Below are positions 15,838-25,101 of a stretch of 64,000 bases of DNA, one piece after another (the stretch's first letter is position 1; each line of letters begins with the position of its first letter). The position numbers were made by a program, and so were the translations under genes. Under the pieces are notes generated by a model, which was given only the letters and a program-made list of their open reading frames with translations, ran no database searches and was not told the origin of the DNA. Source of the DNA: Pontibacter litorisediminis (GTDB lineage Bacteria; Bacteroidota; Bacteroidia; Cytophagales; Hymenobacteraceae); NCBI RefSeq assembly GCF_029360645.1, contig NZ_JARDUA010000001.1, positions 868,001 to 932,000 of the forward strand, in the 5' to 3' direction.

Positions 15838-18149
15838 GGCATGCTCACCTGCTTCTTGTTAGGCTTTGCGCCCATATAAAAAGTAAGCTCGCCGCCACTT
15901 GTCAGGTCGGAATGCGTCAGGTAGCTGCGGTTTAATGGTTTACCGTTCAGCTCCATCTTCTGCACATACACGTTCTTGTCGCTCTGGTTTTTGGTGCGGA
16001 TGGCAAAGGTCTTTCCGTTCTCCAGGTGTATGCTTGCCTCCTTGATGGCCGGGCTGCCAATGGCATACTGCTCAGAGCCTGGCGCCACCGGGTAAAAGCC
16101 CAGCGTGCTGAAGAGGTACCAGGCGCTCATCTGTCCGCAGTCGTCGTTACCGCCCAGGCCATCCACCGTCGGCTTATACATGGCCTTCAGGATCATGCGT
16201 ACCCGTTCCTGTGTTTTCCAGGGCGCGTCGGTCCAATTGTAGAGGTAGGCCACGTGGTGCGACGGCTCGTTGCCATGCACGTAGTTACCGATGATGCCTT
16301 CCCGGCTGATGTCCTCGGTATTGGCAAAGTACTTGTCCGGCAGCTCCATGGTAAAGAGCGAGTCGAGGTGCTGCACGAAGCGCTGCTTGCCGCCCATCAT
16401 GCTGATCATCTGGGCCGGGTCGTGCGGCACGTACAGGCTGTAGTTCCAGGAGTTGCCCTCGATAAAGCCCTGCCCGTGCGTGTCCAGCGGGTCAAATTCC
16501 TTTTTCCAGGTGCCGTCGCTGAGCTTGGGGCGCATGTAGCCGGTGCGGGCATCGTATACATTCTTGTAGTTCTGCGCCCGCTGCATAAACTCCTCGTATA
16601 CATCCTGCCTGTTCAGCTTCTTCGCCATTTGGGCAATGCACCAGTCGTCGTAGGCATACTCCAGCGTTTTGGATACCGATGATCCGTTTTTATCCTCTGG
16701 CACGTAGCCCATGTCCATGTAGTAGCCCAGGCCGTCGTAGTAGCGGGTGCGGGCGGTGGCCACGCAGGCCTCCAAAGCTCGCTCCTCATCAAAATCAGCG
16801 TTCCCTTTCATCACGGCGTCTGTGATCACCGGCACGCTATGGTAGCCGATCATGCACCAGTTTTCGTTGGCGTGGTGCGACCACACGGGCAGCATTTTGT
16901 GCACGCTCTGGTCGTAGTGGGCCAGCATGCTTTTCACCATGTCGGCGTTGCGCTTGGGCTGCACGATATTGAAGAACGGGTGCAGCGCCCGGTAGGTGTC
17001 CCACAGCGAGAAGGTGGTGTAGTTGGTGAAGCCATCGGCCTGGTGGATGTTCTGGTCCAGCCCGCGGTACTTGCCGTCCACGTCCATGTAAGTAGTCGGG
17101 CCGAGGAAGGTATGGTACATGGCGGTGTAGAAGTTCACCAGCTCATTCTGATACAGGGCCTTTACCTGTATCTTGTTCAGTTCCTGGTTCCAGAGCGTCT
17201 GGCTCTGCTGCTTTACCTGCTCAAAGTCCCAGCCGGGTACTTCAGCCTGCATGTTGGCCAGGGCCCCTTCCGTGCTTACCGGAGAGAGCGCAAACTTCAC
17301 CTGCAGCTTCTCCCCTGCCTGCACATCAAAATCAAAATAAGCACGCAGTTTGGTGCCGGCAAACTCCGGGAAATCCTTGGTCTGGTCGAACTTGCGCCAG
17401 AAGCCTTTGTATACCTGCGGCTCTGAAAAATCCTTATTCCCGTAGCTCTTGATCGGCTTGCTGAAGGACATGGCAAAGTATACCGTGCGGGTGCGGGCCC
17501 AGCCGTTGGTCTGTCGATAGCCGGTCACCAGCGTGTCATTCTCCACGCGCACAAAGGTCCATACGTTTTTGCCGTTGTAGTTATAGATGCCGTGCATCAG
17601 GTCCAAGATCAGGTGCGCCTCCTCGGTCTTCGGGAAAGTATACTGGTGCATGCCCACGCGGTTGGTGGCCGTGAGTTCGGCGGTGATGTTGTGGTCGTCG
17701 AGCTTTACCCTGTAATAGCCCGCTTCGGCTTTCTCATTTTGGTGGGAGAAGGCCGAGCGGTAACCGCTCTCCGGTTTGTCTTCGGTGCCCGGGTTCAGCT
17801 GCAGCTTGCCGGTGGTGGGCATCAGCAAAAAGTCGCCTAAGTCGGAGTGGCCGGTGCCGCTGAAGTGGGTATGGCTGAAGCCGACAATGGTCAGGTCGTC
17901 GTATTGGTAGCCCGCGCAGTATTTATAGACATCCTTGTTATACTTGCCATCCACCGCATACGGAATCGTGTCGGTGTCCGGGCTCAGCTGCACCATGCCG
18001 AAGGGCACCGTGGCTCCAGGGTAGGTATGGCCCATCTTGGCCGTGCCGATCATCGGGTTTACATACTTTACCAAATCCTGTGCGCTTTTGGATTGGGCCA
18101 GTGTTAACAACGGAAAAAGGAAGAGCGATGCCAGAAGTGTTTTTTTCAT
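15834..18149 (-). CDS. GH92-family alpha-mannosidase, secreted
   Basis: The 771-residue protein has a signal peptide (about 1-18, ending TLAQ) and the GH92 opening motif (YVNPMIGTAKMGHTYPGATVP). The conserved C-terminal stretch GNDDCGQMSAWYLFSTLG and the LWDTYRALHP motif near the middle are also seen. GH92 enzymes are calcium-dependent exo-acting alpha-mannosidases, acting on alpha-1,2, -1,3 or other linked mannose from N-glycans or yeast mannan. No lipobox is visible, so it is probably periplasmic. No SusCD pair lies beside it, so its glycan target is open. Confidence 0.95.
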   Translation of the reverse strand: MKKTLLASLFLFPLLTLAQSKSAQDLVKYVNPMIGTAKMGHTYPGATVPFGMVQLSPDTDTIPYAVDGKYNKDVYKYCAGYQYDDLTIVGFSHTHFSGTGHSDLGDFLLMPTTGKLQLNPGTEDKPESGYRSAFSHQNEKAEAGYYRVKLDDHNITAELTATNRVGMHQYTFPKTEEAHLILDLMHGIYNYNGKNVWTFVRVENDTLVTGYRQTNGWARTRTVYFAMSFSKPIKSYGNKDFSEPQVYKGFWRKFDQTKDFPEFAGTKLRAYFDFDVQAGEKLQVKFALSPVSTEGALANMQAEVPGWDFEQVKQQSQTLWNQELNKIQVKALYQNELVNFYTAMYHTFLGPTTYMDVDGKYRGLDQNIHQADGFTNYTTFSLWDTYRALHPFFNIVQPKRNADMVKSMLAHYDQSVHKMLPVWSHHANENWCMIGYHSVPVITDAVMKGNADFDEERALEACVATARTRYYDGLGYYMDMGYVPEDKNGSSVSKTLEYAYDDWCIAQMAKKLNRQDVYEEFMQRAQNYKNVYDARTGYMRPKLSDGTWKKEFDPLDTHGQGFIEGNSWNYSLYVPHDPAQMISMMGGKQRFVQHLDSLFTMELPDKYFANTEDISREGIIGNYVHGNEPSHHVAYLYNWTDAPWKTQERVRMILKAMYKPTVDGLGGNDDCGQMSAWYLFSTLGFYPVAPGSEQYAIGSPAIKEASIHLENGKTFAIRTKNQSDKNVYVQKMELNGKPLNRSYLTHSDLTSGGELTFYMGAKPNKKQVSMP

Positions 18150-18326
18150 ACGTTAGCGATTGCAGTACAAGAGAGCGAAACGTTAAATATAAAATATACT
18201 TTTATAAACTCCACTTCTACATCGCAAAAGCTCACCAGCGTTAATGCCCAGACAAGTCAACCCAAAACCTTCTAAAGTGGTATCTGTTAACCTAAGTCTG
18301 ATTTTTAAAAACATAGATTTATCATC

Positions 18327-19400
18327 ATGTCCATACTTTTCTCCCCGCTCACGATCCGCAGCATCACCTTTCAAAACCGCATTGCCGTGTCGCCGATGTG
18401 CATGTACAGCAGCCAGGATGGCTTTGCCACCGACTGGCACCTGGTGCACCTGGGCAGCCGTGCCGTGGGTGGCGCCGGATTGATAATAGCAGAGGCCACG
18501 GCCGTGGTGCCCGAAGGCCGCATTACCCCGCACGACCTGGGCATCTGGAAGGATGAACACATTGAGAGATTGCAGCGCATCACAAAGTTCATCTCCGAGC
18601 AGGGTTCTGTGCCGGGCATACAGTTGGCCCATGCCGGGCGCAAAGCCAGCCACCACAGGCCGTGGGACGGAGGGGCAGCCATACTTCCGGAGGAGGATAG
18701 CGGCTGGCAAACCGTGGCTCCCAGCGCCATTCCGTTCTCGGAGGAGAGCCCTGTGCCACACGAACTGACGCTGCAGGAAATCGAAGACTTCAAAGATGCT
18801 TTTGAGGCCGCTGCCATCCGCTCGCTGAAGGCAGGATTTAAAGTGATCGAGATACATGCCGCACACGGCTACCTGCTGCACGAATTCTACTCCCCCATCA
18901 GCAACCAGCGCACCGACAAGTATGGAGGCACGTTCGAGAACCGCATCCGGCTGCTGCTGGAGGTAACAGAGCGCGTGCGCCAAGTATGGCCAGAGGAGCT
19001 GCCGCTGCTGGTGCGCATCTCCGCCACCGACTGGACCGAAGGCGGCTGGACCGGCGACGACTCCGTGGACTTGGCCAAAGAACTGAAAAAGCTGGGCATA
19101 GACCTGGTCGACTGCTCTACCGGCGGTAATGTGCCTCGTGCGGCCATTCCGGTTGCCCCTAACTACCAGGTGCCGTACGCGGAGCAGGTAAAGCAGCAGG
19201 CAGGTATCCTAACGGGTGCTGTAGGCATGATCACAGAGGCAAGGCAGGCAGAGGAGATACTGGAAAACAAGCAGGCGGATATGATCATACTAGCCCGTGA
19301 GCTGCTCCGCGACCCGTACTTCCCGATGCACGCCGCACTTGAATTGGGTGATCAGCACCAATGGCCACCACAGTATGAAAGGGCTAAACCTCGTCAGTAG
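18327..19400 (+). CDS. NADH:flavin oxidoreductase, YqjM-type old yellow enzyme
   Basis: The 357-residue TIM-barrel FMN protein starts with LFSPLTIRSITFQNRIAVSPM and keeps the Cys of the class-III (YqjM/NamA-like) enzymes in SPMCMYS, the substrate-binding HAGRKAS motif, and EIHAAHGYLLHEF(YS)P. Members reduce activated C=C bonds of enals, enones and nitro compounds with NAD(P)H. It is monocistronic, divergent from the GH92 gene, and followed by a small acetyltransferase gene after 54 bp. Physiological substrate unknown. Confidence 0.94.
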   Translation: MSILFSPLTIRSITFQNRIAVSPMCMYSSQDGFATDWHLVHLGSRAVGGAGLIIAEATAVVPEGRITPHDLGIWKDEHIERLQRITKFISEQGSVPGIQLAHAGRKASHHRPWDGGAAILPEEDSGWQTVAPSAIPFSEESPVPHELTLQEIEDFKDAFEAAAIRSLKAGFKVIEIHAAHGYLLHEFYSPISNQRTDKYGGTFENRIRLLLEVTERVRQVWPEELPLLVRISATDWTEGGWTGDDSVDLAKELKKLGIDLVDCSTGGNVPRAAIPVAPNYQVPYAEQVKQQAGILTGAVGMITEARQAEEILENKQADMIILARELLRDPYFPMHAALELGDQHQWPPQYERAKPRQ

Positions 19401-19454
19401 GCTCAACATGCTTCCAAAGCACACGTAATGTATAACACATCAACTTAGAATAAC

Positions 19455-19742
19455 ATGAGCGTTAACATAATTCACGACGAGGATGACTTCCGTTTTTACA
19501 TGCCTTTTGAAGGGGATGAAGAAGCGGAGCTCACCTACACCTATACCGAAGACCAGATCATGGACTTCGACCATACGTTTGTGCCCGACAGCCAGCGCGG
19601 CAAAGGATTGGCAGGAAAACTGGTAAAGGAGGGCCTGGAGTTTGCCAAATCGAACAATTATAAAATCATTCCCTCGTGCCCGGTAGTGGAGGCTTATATA
19701 GAGCGCTACCCCGAGTACAAGGACATGGTGCACCCGGTGTAA
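19455..19742 (+). CDS. GNAT-like N-acetyltransferase (YjdJ/PF14542 type)
   Basis: This 95-residue protein is a one-domain, minimal Gcn5-related fold: AELTYTYTEDQIMDFDHTFV leads into the acetyl-CoA loop region QRGKGLAGKLVKEGLEFA, then KIIPSCPVVEAYIERYPEY. These features fit the short GNAT family that includes human NATD1 and bacterial YjdJ. The substrate is unknown in the family. A clear terminator follows at 19801. Confidence 0.88.
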   Translation: MSVNIIHDEDDFRFYMPFEGDEEAELTYTYTEDQIMDFDHTFVPDSQRGKGLAGKLVKEGLEFAKSNNYKIIPSCPVVEAYIERYPEYKDMVHPV

Positions 19743-19800
19743 TGCAGAAATTGCACCGGCAATGTTGCCGAACATCTTAAATCAGCTATCTTAGCTACTG

Positions 19801-19838
19801 CATCCTGCTTGATCTTATATGAGGCAGGATGTTTTTTT
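19801..19838 (+). terminator. Rho-independent terminator after the GNAT gene
   Basis: The stem CATCCTGC (19801-19808) pairs with GCAGGATG (19824-19831) and is followed by seven T. It ends 24 bp before the M1 peptidase start. Confidence 0.9.
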
Positions 19839-19862
19839 AGCTGATCACCTTAAGAACAACCT

Positions 19863-21509
19863 ATGAAGAAATCTCCTTTATTCCGCATGCTGGCTTTGGG
19901 CGGTATACTTTGCCTGGGCACTGCTACTGCAGAGGCGCAGGAATATACCCGCCAAGATACGCTGCGCGGCAGCATCACGCCCGAACGCGCCTGGTGGGAC
20001 CTCACCTTCTACCACCTTAACGTGGCCGTGAACCCGCAGGACAGCAGCTTGCAGGGCAGCAATACCATTCGCTATAAAGTGCTGGAGCCGCAGCAGCGCA
20101 TGCAGGTGGACCTGCAGCCTCCTATGCGCATCCAGCGGGTAACGCAGAACGGCAAAGAGCTACAGGTACAGCAGGACGGCAATGCCTGGTTTGTGCAGCT
20201 GCAGGAGCCACAGCAAGTGGGCCAGGAGAAAGAGGTTGAAGTATACTTTGGCGGTAAACCACAGGTCAGCGTAAACCCGCCCTGGAGTGGCGGCATCACC
20301 TGGGCCCGGGACGCCAACGGCAATCCCTGGATAGCCAACTCAAACCAGGGCGACGGCGCCAGCCTCTGGTGGCCCAACAAGGACCACATGTACGACGAGC
20401 CGGACAGCATGCGCATCAGCGTACGGGCGCCGAAAGGCCTCATGGACGTAAGCAACGGCCGCCTGAAGACCGTGCAGGAGCATGCGGACGGCAGCAAGAC
20501 CTACACCTGGTATGTGGCCAACCCGATCAACAATTATGGCGTGAACTTGAGCGTTGGCGATTACGCCCACTTCTCAGACACTTTTCTGGGCGAGAAGGGC
20601 AAGCTGGACCTTAACTTTTACCCGCTAAGCTATAACCTCGAAAAGGCTAAAAAGCAGTTTACGCAAACGCACCAGATGCTGCAGGCCTTCGAGCACTGGT
20701 TCGGCCCCTACCCTTTTTATGAGGACGGCTTCAAGCTGGTGGAGGTGCCCTACCTGGGCATGGAGCACCAGAGCGCCGTAACCTACGGCAACGGGTATCA
20801 AAATGGCTACCGGGGCCGCGACCTGAGCGGCACGGGCTGGGGACTGAAGTTCGACTTCATCATCATACACGAGGCCGGGCACGAATGGTTTGCCAACAAC
20901 ATCACTTACAAGGATGCCGCCGACATGTGGATCCACGAGAGCTTCACCAACTACTCCGAGTCGCTTTTCCTGGATTACCACTACGGCACCAAGGCGGCCA
21001 ACGAGTACGTGATCGGGCTGCGCAACATCATCCAGAGTGACAAGCCGATTATTGGCGTATACAATGTGAACAAAGAAGGTTCCGGGGATATGTACCCGAA
21101 AGGGGCCAACATGCTGCACAACCTGCGTCAGATCACAAACAACGACGAAAAGTGGCGCAGCATCCTCCGCGGCCTGAACCAGGAATTCTACCACCAGACA
21201 GTAACCACGCAGCAGATCGAGAACTACCTGAGCCAGCACATCGGCCGCGACCTGACGCCGGTGTTCGACCAGTATTTGCGCGATGTGCGCATTCCCGCCC
21301 TGGAGTATAAACTGAACGGCAAAAAACTGCAGTACCGCTGGACCAATGCAGTAGACAACTTCAACATGCCGGTAAAAGTGTACCTGAACGGGAAAGAGCA
21401 GTGGCTGGAGCCAACCACCCAGTGGCAGGGGCTGAAGGTAAAGAAAGGAACCAAGCTGCAGGTAGACCCGAACTTCTACGTGACGGAGCAGAACCTGACG
21501 GCCGCTTAG
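19863..21509 (+). CDS. M1-family metallopeptidase (aminopeptidase N-like), secreted
   Basis: The 548-residue protein has a signal peptide (about 1-26, TAEAQ), an N-terminal beta domain, and the M1 catalytic domain with zinc motif HEAGH (336-340), third ligand Glu359 in WIHESFTNY, and GMEHQSA (299-305) in place of the GAMEN exopeptidase motif. It removes N-terminal residues from peptides, probably in the periplasm. It is shorter than classical aminopeptidase N and lacks the large C-terminal helical domain, like other short Bacteroidota M1 enzymes. Confidence 0.94.
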   Translation: MKKSPLFRMLALGGILCLGTATAEAQEYTRQDTLRGSITPERAWWDLTFYHLNVAVNPQDSSLQGSNTIRYKVLEPQQRMQVDLQPPMRIQRVTQNGKELQVQQDGNAWFVQLQEPQQVGQEKEVEVYFGGKPQVSVNPPWSGGITWARDANGNPWIANSNQGDGASLWWPNKDHMYDEPDSMRISVRAPKGLMDVSNGRLKTVQEHADGSKTYTWYVANPINNYGVNLSVGDYAHFSDTFLGEKGKLDLNFYPLSYNLEKAKKQFTQTHQMLQAFEHWFGPYPFYEDGFKLVEVPYLGMEHQSAVTYGNGYQNGYRGRDLSGTGWGLKFDFIIIHEAGHEWFANNITYKDAADMWIHESFTNYSESLFLDYHYGTKAANEYVIGLRNIIQSDKPIIGVYNVNKEGSGDMYPKGANMLHNLRQITNNDEKWRSILRGLNQEFYHQTVTTQQIENYLSQHIGRDLTPVFDQYLRDVRIPALEYKLNGKKLQYRWTNAVDNFNMPVKVYLNGKEQWLEPTTQWQGLKVKKGTKLQVDPNFYVTEQNLTAA

Positions 21510-21532
21510 GCGTGCTTCCATTGTAAACTTAA

Positions 21533-21567
21533 AACACCGCCCGCTCTGGCAGGGCGGTGTTTTTTCT
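21533..21567 (+). terminator. Rho-independent terminator after the M1 peptidase
   Basis: The 10-bp stem AACACCGCCC (21533-21542) pairs with GGGCGGTGTT (21552-21561) and runs into TTTTTCTTT. Confidence 0.92.
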
Positions 21568-21644
21568 TTGCCTCCGCCTCCCACACAGGGCCAAATTTTC
21601 ACAAATCAATATATTTATACTTTGTCACCTCACACGAACCGAAC

Positions 21645-22907
21645 ATGAAACGGATCTTTATACTTACCGCCGTGCTTATGTGCTGCTTCTTCCAGGATCT
21701 GCAGGCCCAGGACACCTACACCCTCCTGAAGCCAGACCGCATATTCGATGGTGAGGAGATGCACGAAAACTGGCAGGTACTGGTGAAGAACAACAAGGTA
21801 GAAGCTGTGGGAAGACAGTTGCAGGCACCGGCAGGGACGCTTGTGCGGGCCTTACCAGGTATGACCTTGTTACCCGGGCTGATTGAGGGGCATAGCCACC
21901 TGCTGCTACACCCCTACAACGAAACGCCCTGGAACGACCAGGTCTTGCGCGAATCGCGGGCGGAGCGGGTAGCCCGCGCCACCGTGCATGCACAGCGGAC
22001 CCTGCTGGCGGGGTTCACCACCGTTCGCGACCTCGGCTCGGAAGGCGCAGGCTTTGACGATGTGGGACTGAAACAGGCCATAGAGAAGGGCGCCATTCCC
22101 GGCCCCCGGATGCTGGTAGCCACCAAGGCCCTGGTTGCCACCGGCAGCTATGGCCCTAAAGAGCTTAGCTACGATATCGAGGCTCCCATCGGGGCGGCCG
22201 TGGCCGACGGGCTGGAAGGGGTGACGCGGGAGGTGCGCGATCAGATAGGCCATGGCGCCGACCTCATCAAAGTATACGCGGATTACCGCTGGGGGCTAAA
22301 CGGGGAGGCATCCCCGACCTATACCCTGGCAGAGTTGCAGCAGATTGTGGAGGTGGCCAGCAGCAGCGGCCGCCCGGTAGTAGCGCACGCCTCTACCCCT
22401 GAAGGCATGCGCCGCGCCATACTGGCCGGGGTCTCCACCATTGAGCACGGCGATGGGGCCACCCCCGAGATCCTGCGGCTCATGAAAAAGCACAAGGTAG
22501 CCCTGTGCCCCACCCTGGCCGCCGGCGACGCCATTGCGCAGTACCGCGGCTGGCGCAAAGGCCAGGAGCCGGAGCCAGCGCGCATCCGGCAGAAACGTGA
22601 GTCTTTTAAAGCGGCGCTGGAGGCGGGCGTTACCATATGCATGGGCGGTGATGTGGGGGTATTCGCCCACGGCGACAATGCCCGGGAACTAGAACTCATG
22701 GTCAGTTATGGCATGGAGCCAAAGCAGGCGTTGCGCTCCGCCACATCGGTAAACGCAGACGTTTTTGGCCTCAAGGACAAAGTTGGGCGGATCAGGCCCG
22801 GGCTGCTGGCTGACCTCATTGCCGTTCCCGGAGACCCCTCTAAAGAAATTCAGCAGCTGCGGGAGGTGAAGTTCGTCATGAAGGACGGCAAGGTGTACAA
22901 GGATTAG
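21645..22907 (+). CDS. Secreted amidohydrolase-family metal-dependent hydrolase
   Basis: The 420-residue protein has a signal peptide (about 1-22, LQAQ), the first metal motif as GHSHLL in LLPGLIEGHSHLL, the GFTTVRDLGS motif, the KVYADY segment that supplies a bridging Lys, VVAHAS with its His ligand, and GGDVGVFAHGDN with the late Asp. This is the imidazolonepropionase/Xaa-Pro dipeptidase-like branch of the amidohydrolase superfamily; characterised relatives cleave dipeptides or cyclic amides. Exact substrate unknown. Its stop overlaps the convergent MscS gene by 4 bp. Confidence 0.9.
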   Translation: MKRIFILTAVLMCCFFQDLQAQDTYTLLKPDRIFDGEEMHENWQVLVKNNKVEAVGRQLQAPAGTLVRALPGMTLLPGLIEGHSHLLLHPYNETPWNDQVLRESRAERVARATVHAQRTLLAGFTTVRDLGSEGAGFDDVGLKQAIEKGAIPGPRMLVATKALVATGSYGPKELSYDIEAPIGAAVADGLEGVTREVRDQIGHGADLIKVYADYRWGLNGEASPTYTLAELQQIVEVASSSGRPVVAHASTPEGMRRAILAGVSTIEHGDGATPEILRLMKKHKVALCPTLAAGDAIAQYRGWRKGQEPEPARIRQKRESFKAALEAGVTICMGGDVGVFAHGDNARELELMVSYGMEPKQALRSATSVNADVFGLKDKVGRIRPGLLADLIAVPGDPSKEIQQLREVKFVMKDGKVYKD

Positions 22908-23821
22908 ACCTGCTTCGGGAACGGCTCCTGCCCTTCCTCCCCGCGGTAAAAGCGGGTGGCTGGCAGGGCAAAGTGGATGTCGGGCGTGGCCATAAACTTG
23001 GTGAGCACATCCTCCCATATTAGGTGAACGCTCTGGCGCCGGCGCAGCACGCTGCACACATAGCGCATCGTTAGCTCAATGCCATTTTCCTGCACGCGGG
23101 TGTACAGGCGCGGCTCCAGGTTATCGTAAAAAATCAAGTGCTGCTGCGATTGCCGCCTCACCTGCTCCCGCGCTGCCTCCGTCAGTTGCTCGGCATGCTC
23201 GTGCATCACCTCGTACAAGATGCCTTTCGCCTTCTGCCAGTTGCTCTCGAACGTAATGCGCACGGGCACCTCCTCCCAGATAAACGGAAAGCCGAAGTTA
23301 TAATTGGACTGAGGCTCGGTAAACACCCGCATGTTCGGGATGTTCACCACACGGCCGGTAGCCTGGTCGGCCTTTACCCAGCCCTGAATCTCGTTCAGCG
23401 TGAACTGGAACAACCGCACATCGATTACGTCCCCCACATGGTCGCCCACCTGAATCCGGTCGCCGATATGGAAAGGGCGCTTCCAGATGATAAACACCCA
23501 GCCCGCCATGTTCAGCACAGGCTCGCGCAGCGCCAGCACCAAACCAGCCGACAACAGCCCCAAAAAGGTGGCAATGGACCGAAAGCCGTCGAACCAGATA
23601 TAGGAAAGACAGATAAGGCCAAGTACGGTAATGATGTAGTTGGCAGCCTTACGCCACTGGTATTTTTTCCGTATATCCCCTTTTTGCCTGTTAACGAAAC
23701 GCTGCAGGAACAGGCTCAACAGCCAAAGCACGAGCAGAGTGGCCAGGGAGTAAAGCAGCTTGCTGTAGAACTCCGGGGTGAATCCGGTGTGGGATGAGAG
23801 CCAATAGGTAACCTTGCGCAT
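22904..23821 (-). CDS. MscS-family mechanosensitive ion channel
   Basis: The 305-residue protein has three to four hydrophobic helices (about 15-42, 60-80, 85-120) and the pore/beta-domain region of MscS (LREPVLNMAGWVFIIWKRPF, IGDRIQVGDHVGDVIDV, then NIPNMRVF). MscS channels open under membrane tension and release solutes after hypo-osmotic shock. The pore helix is less Gly/Ala-rich than in E. coli MscS. No linked genes. Confidence 0.92.
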   Translation of the reverse strand: MRKVTYWLSSHTGFTPEFYSKLLYSLATLLVLWLLSLFLQRFVNRQKGDIRKKYQWRKAANYIITVLGLICLSYIWFDGFRSIATFLGLLSAGLVLALREPVLNMAGWVFIIWKRPFHIGDRIQVGDHVGDVIDVRLFQFTLNEIQGWVKADQATGRVVNIPNMRVFTEPQSNYNFGFPFIWEEVPVRITFESNWQKAKGILYEVMHEHAEQLTEAAREQVRRQSQQHLIFYDNLEPRLYTRVQENGIELTMRYVCSVLRRRQSVHLIWEDVLTKFMATPDIHFALPATRFYRGEEGQEPFPKQV

Positions 23822-24048
23822 GAACTATCCTTTTAAAATCTATACTACGGAGCTCAGCCTCTAATAAGTTTACCTCCTGCCGCTTCTGTCCAAATTCCTG
23901 TTGGCACGGCTGCTTCTGAAAAAAATGAGTGAGTACTACAATACCAGTAAAAAAAGAGGATGTTGCCGCCAAAGCTCATAACTAGCAGTGGCACAGATCA
24001 TAAGCTTTAACACTGTTTAAACAGCAATTTCTGTACAACAAAATACCG

Positions 24049-24079
24049 TTTTTATTGTATACTAATATTTCTAAATTTG
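24049..24079 (+). promoter_or_regulatory. Promoter of the ECF sigma factor gene
   Basis: TAAATTTG (24072-24079) is a full TAnnTTTG match, with TTTT (24049-24052) 19 bp upstream in place of TTTG. It means the transcript starts near 24086, leaving only a short leader if translation begins at the GTG at 24097. Confidence 0.6.
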
Positions 24080-24096
24080 GGTAATTCTGAAATTGC

Positions 24097-24936
24097 GTGA
24101 ATTCATACCTGGCGTTCATGCGCGGAGACCAGGGACAAAAACTCATTTGGGCAAAACAACAGGATGCCACCTTTCGCCAATCAGAAGATACTGCTACGCC
24201 CCAGGCCGGTTCGGGCAAGCCGGCAGCGCTTGGGGAAGCAGTGCAGCAGGGCAGTATAAAATCGGTTCGCATGGAAGAGCTGGAAGTATGGAATAGGTTT
24301 AGGGATGGCAGTGAGGCGGATTTTACCCTCTTATACAGGCGCTATGCACCGGTAATGCTACGCTATGGGCAACGCCTTACCTCAGACCCTGATCTGGTGA
24401 AGGATAGCATACAGCAGGTTTTCTTCCAGGTTTGGAAGAGCAGGCTGAACCTCTCCACCCCTCCAAACGTGCGTAATTACTTACTTAAGGCATTCCGTTG
24501 CGAACTGGGCAAAAAAGCCACGTTCAATAGCAAGCACGAGTCTCTCTCTGATGATGCACAGGCAGGCCTGGAGGCTTCGCATGAAGCGGAACTCATCAAA
24601 GTGCAGTCGCTGGAAATAGACCGGCAGAAAGTGCACCTGCTGCTCTCAAGGCTTCCGGAGCGGCAGCGCGAGGTAATCTTCCTCAAATATTACACGGGCC
24701 TGCAATACGACGAGATTTCCGACGTCATGGGCATCGACCAGAAGTCGGTGTACAAACTCACGTATAAGGCCATCGATAAACTGCACAAGCTGTTTCACGG
24801 CAGAGATCAGGAGGAAACGTCTCTGCGCAAACGTGTGCGCGGCCTGGCCAACAGCCTGAGCCCCACCGCACAGGACCAGCAGGCTGTCCTGGACCCCTTG
24901 GCTGGCACAGGCCCCCTCATACTTGGCTTTGACTAA
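24097..24936 (+). CDS. ECF-type RNA polymerase sigma-70 factor
   Basis: The frame codes for 279 residues. Region 2 is FTLLYRRYAPVMLRYGQRLT with DLVKDSIQQVFFQVWKSR, and region 4 is LLSRLPERQREVIFLKYYTG followed by YDEISDVMGIDQKSVYKLTYKA. The first 58 residues do not match the family; ATG codons at 24118 and 24271 (MEELEVWNRF) would give 273 or 221 residues, and the latter fits the usual ECF length. The C-terminal tail of about 40 residues after region 4 is Pro/Gly-rich and unusual. No anti-sigma gene is adjacent. Partnership with the sigma-less FecR at 6543 is possible but untested. Confidence 0.88.
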   Translation: MNSYLAFMRGDQGQKLIWAKQQDATFRQSEDTATPQAGSGKPAALGEAVQQGSIKSVRMEELEVWNRFRDGSEADFTLLYRRYAPVMLRYGQRLTSDPDLVKDSIQQVFFQVWKSRLNLSTPPNVRNYLLKAFRCELGKKATFNSKHESLSDDAQAGLEASHEAELIKVQSLEIDRQKVHLLLSRLPERQREVIFLKYYTGLQYDEISDVMGIDQKSVYKLTYKAIDKLHKLFHGRDQEETSLRKRVRGLANSLSPTAQDQQAVLDPLAGTGPLILGFD

Positions 24937-25101
24937 AGCTTTTCCTAAATGTGCGCCTGAAGCCTCTCTTTTATTGGCATTCTTGCCGAAACCCGTTAAC
25001 TTGATTCCCGATTAATTTACTCCGGCAGCTACGCGTAGGCTTGGCAGGCTTGGTTTTGCCTGCTGCTGCGTTTGCTCTGTTCAACGATCGACTTTATACT
25101 T

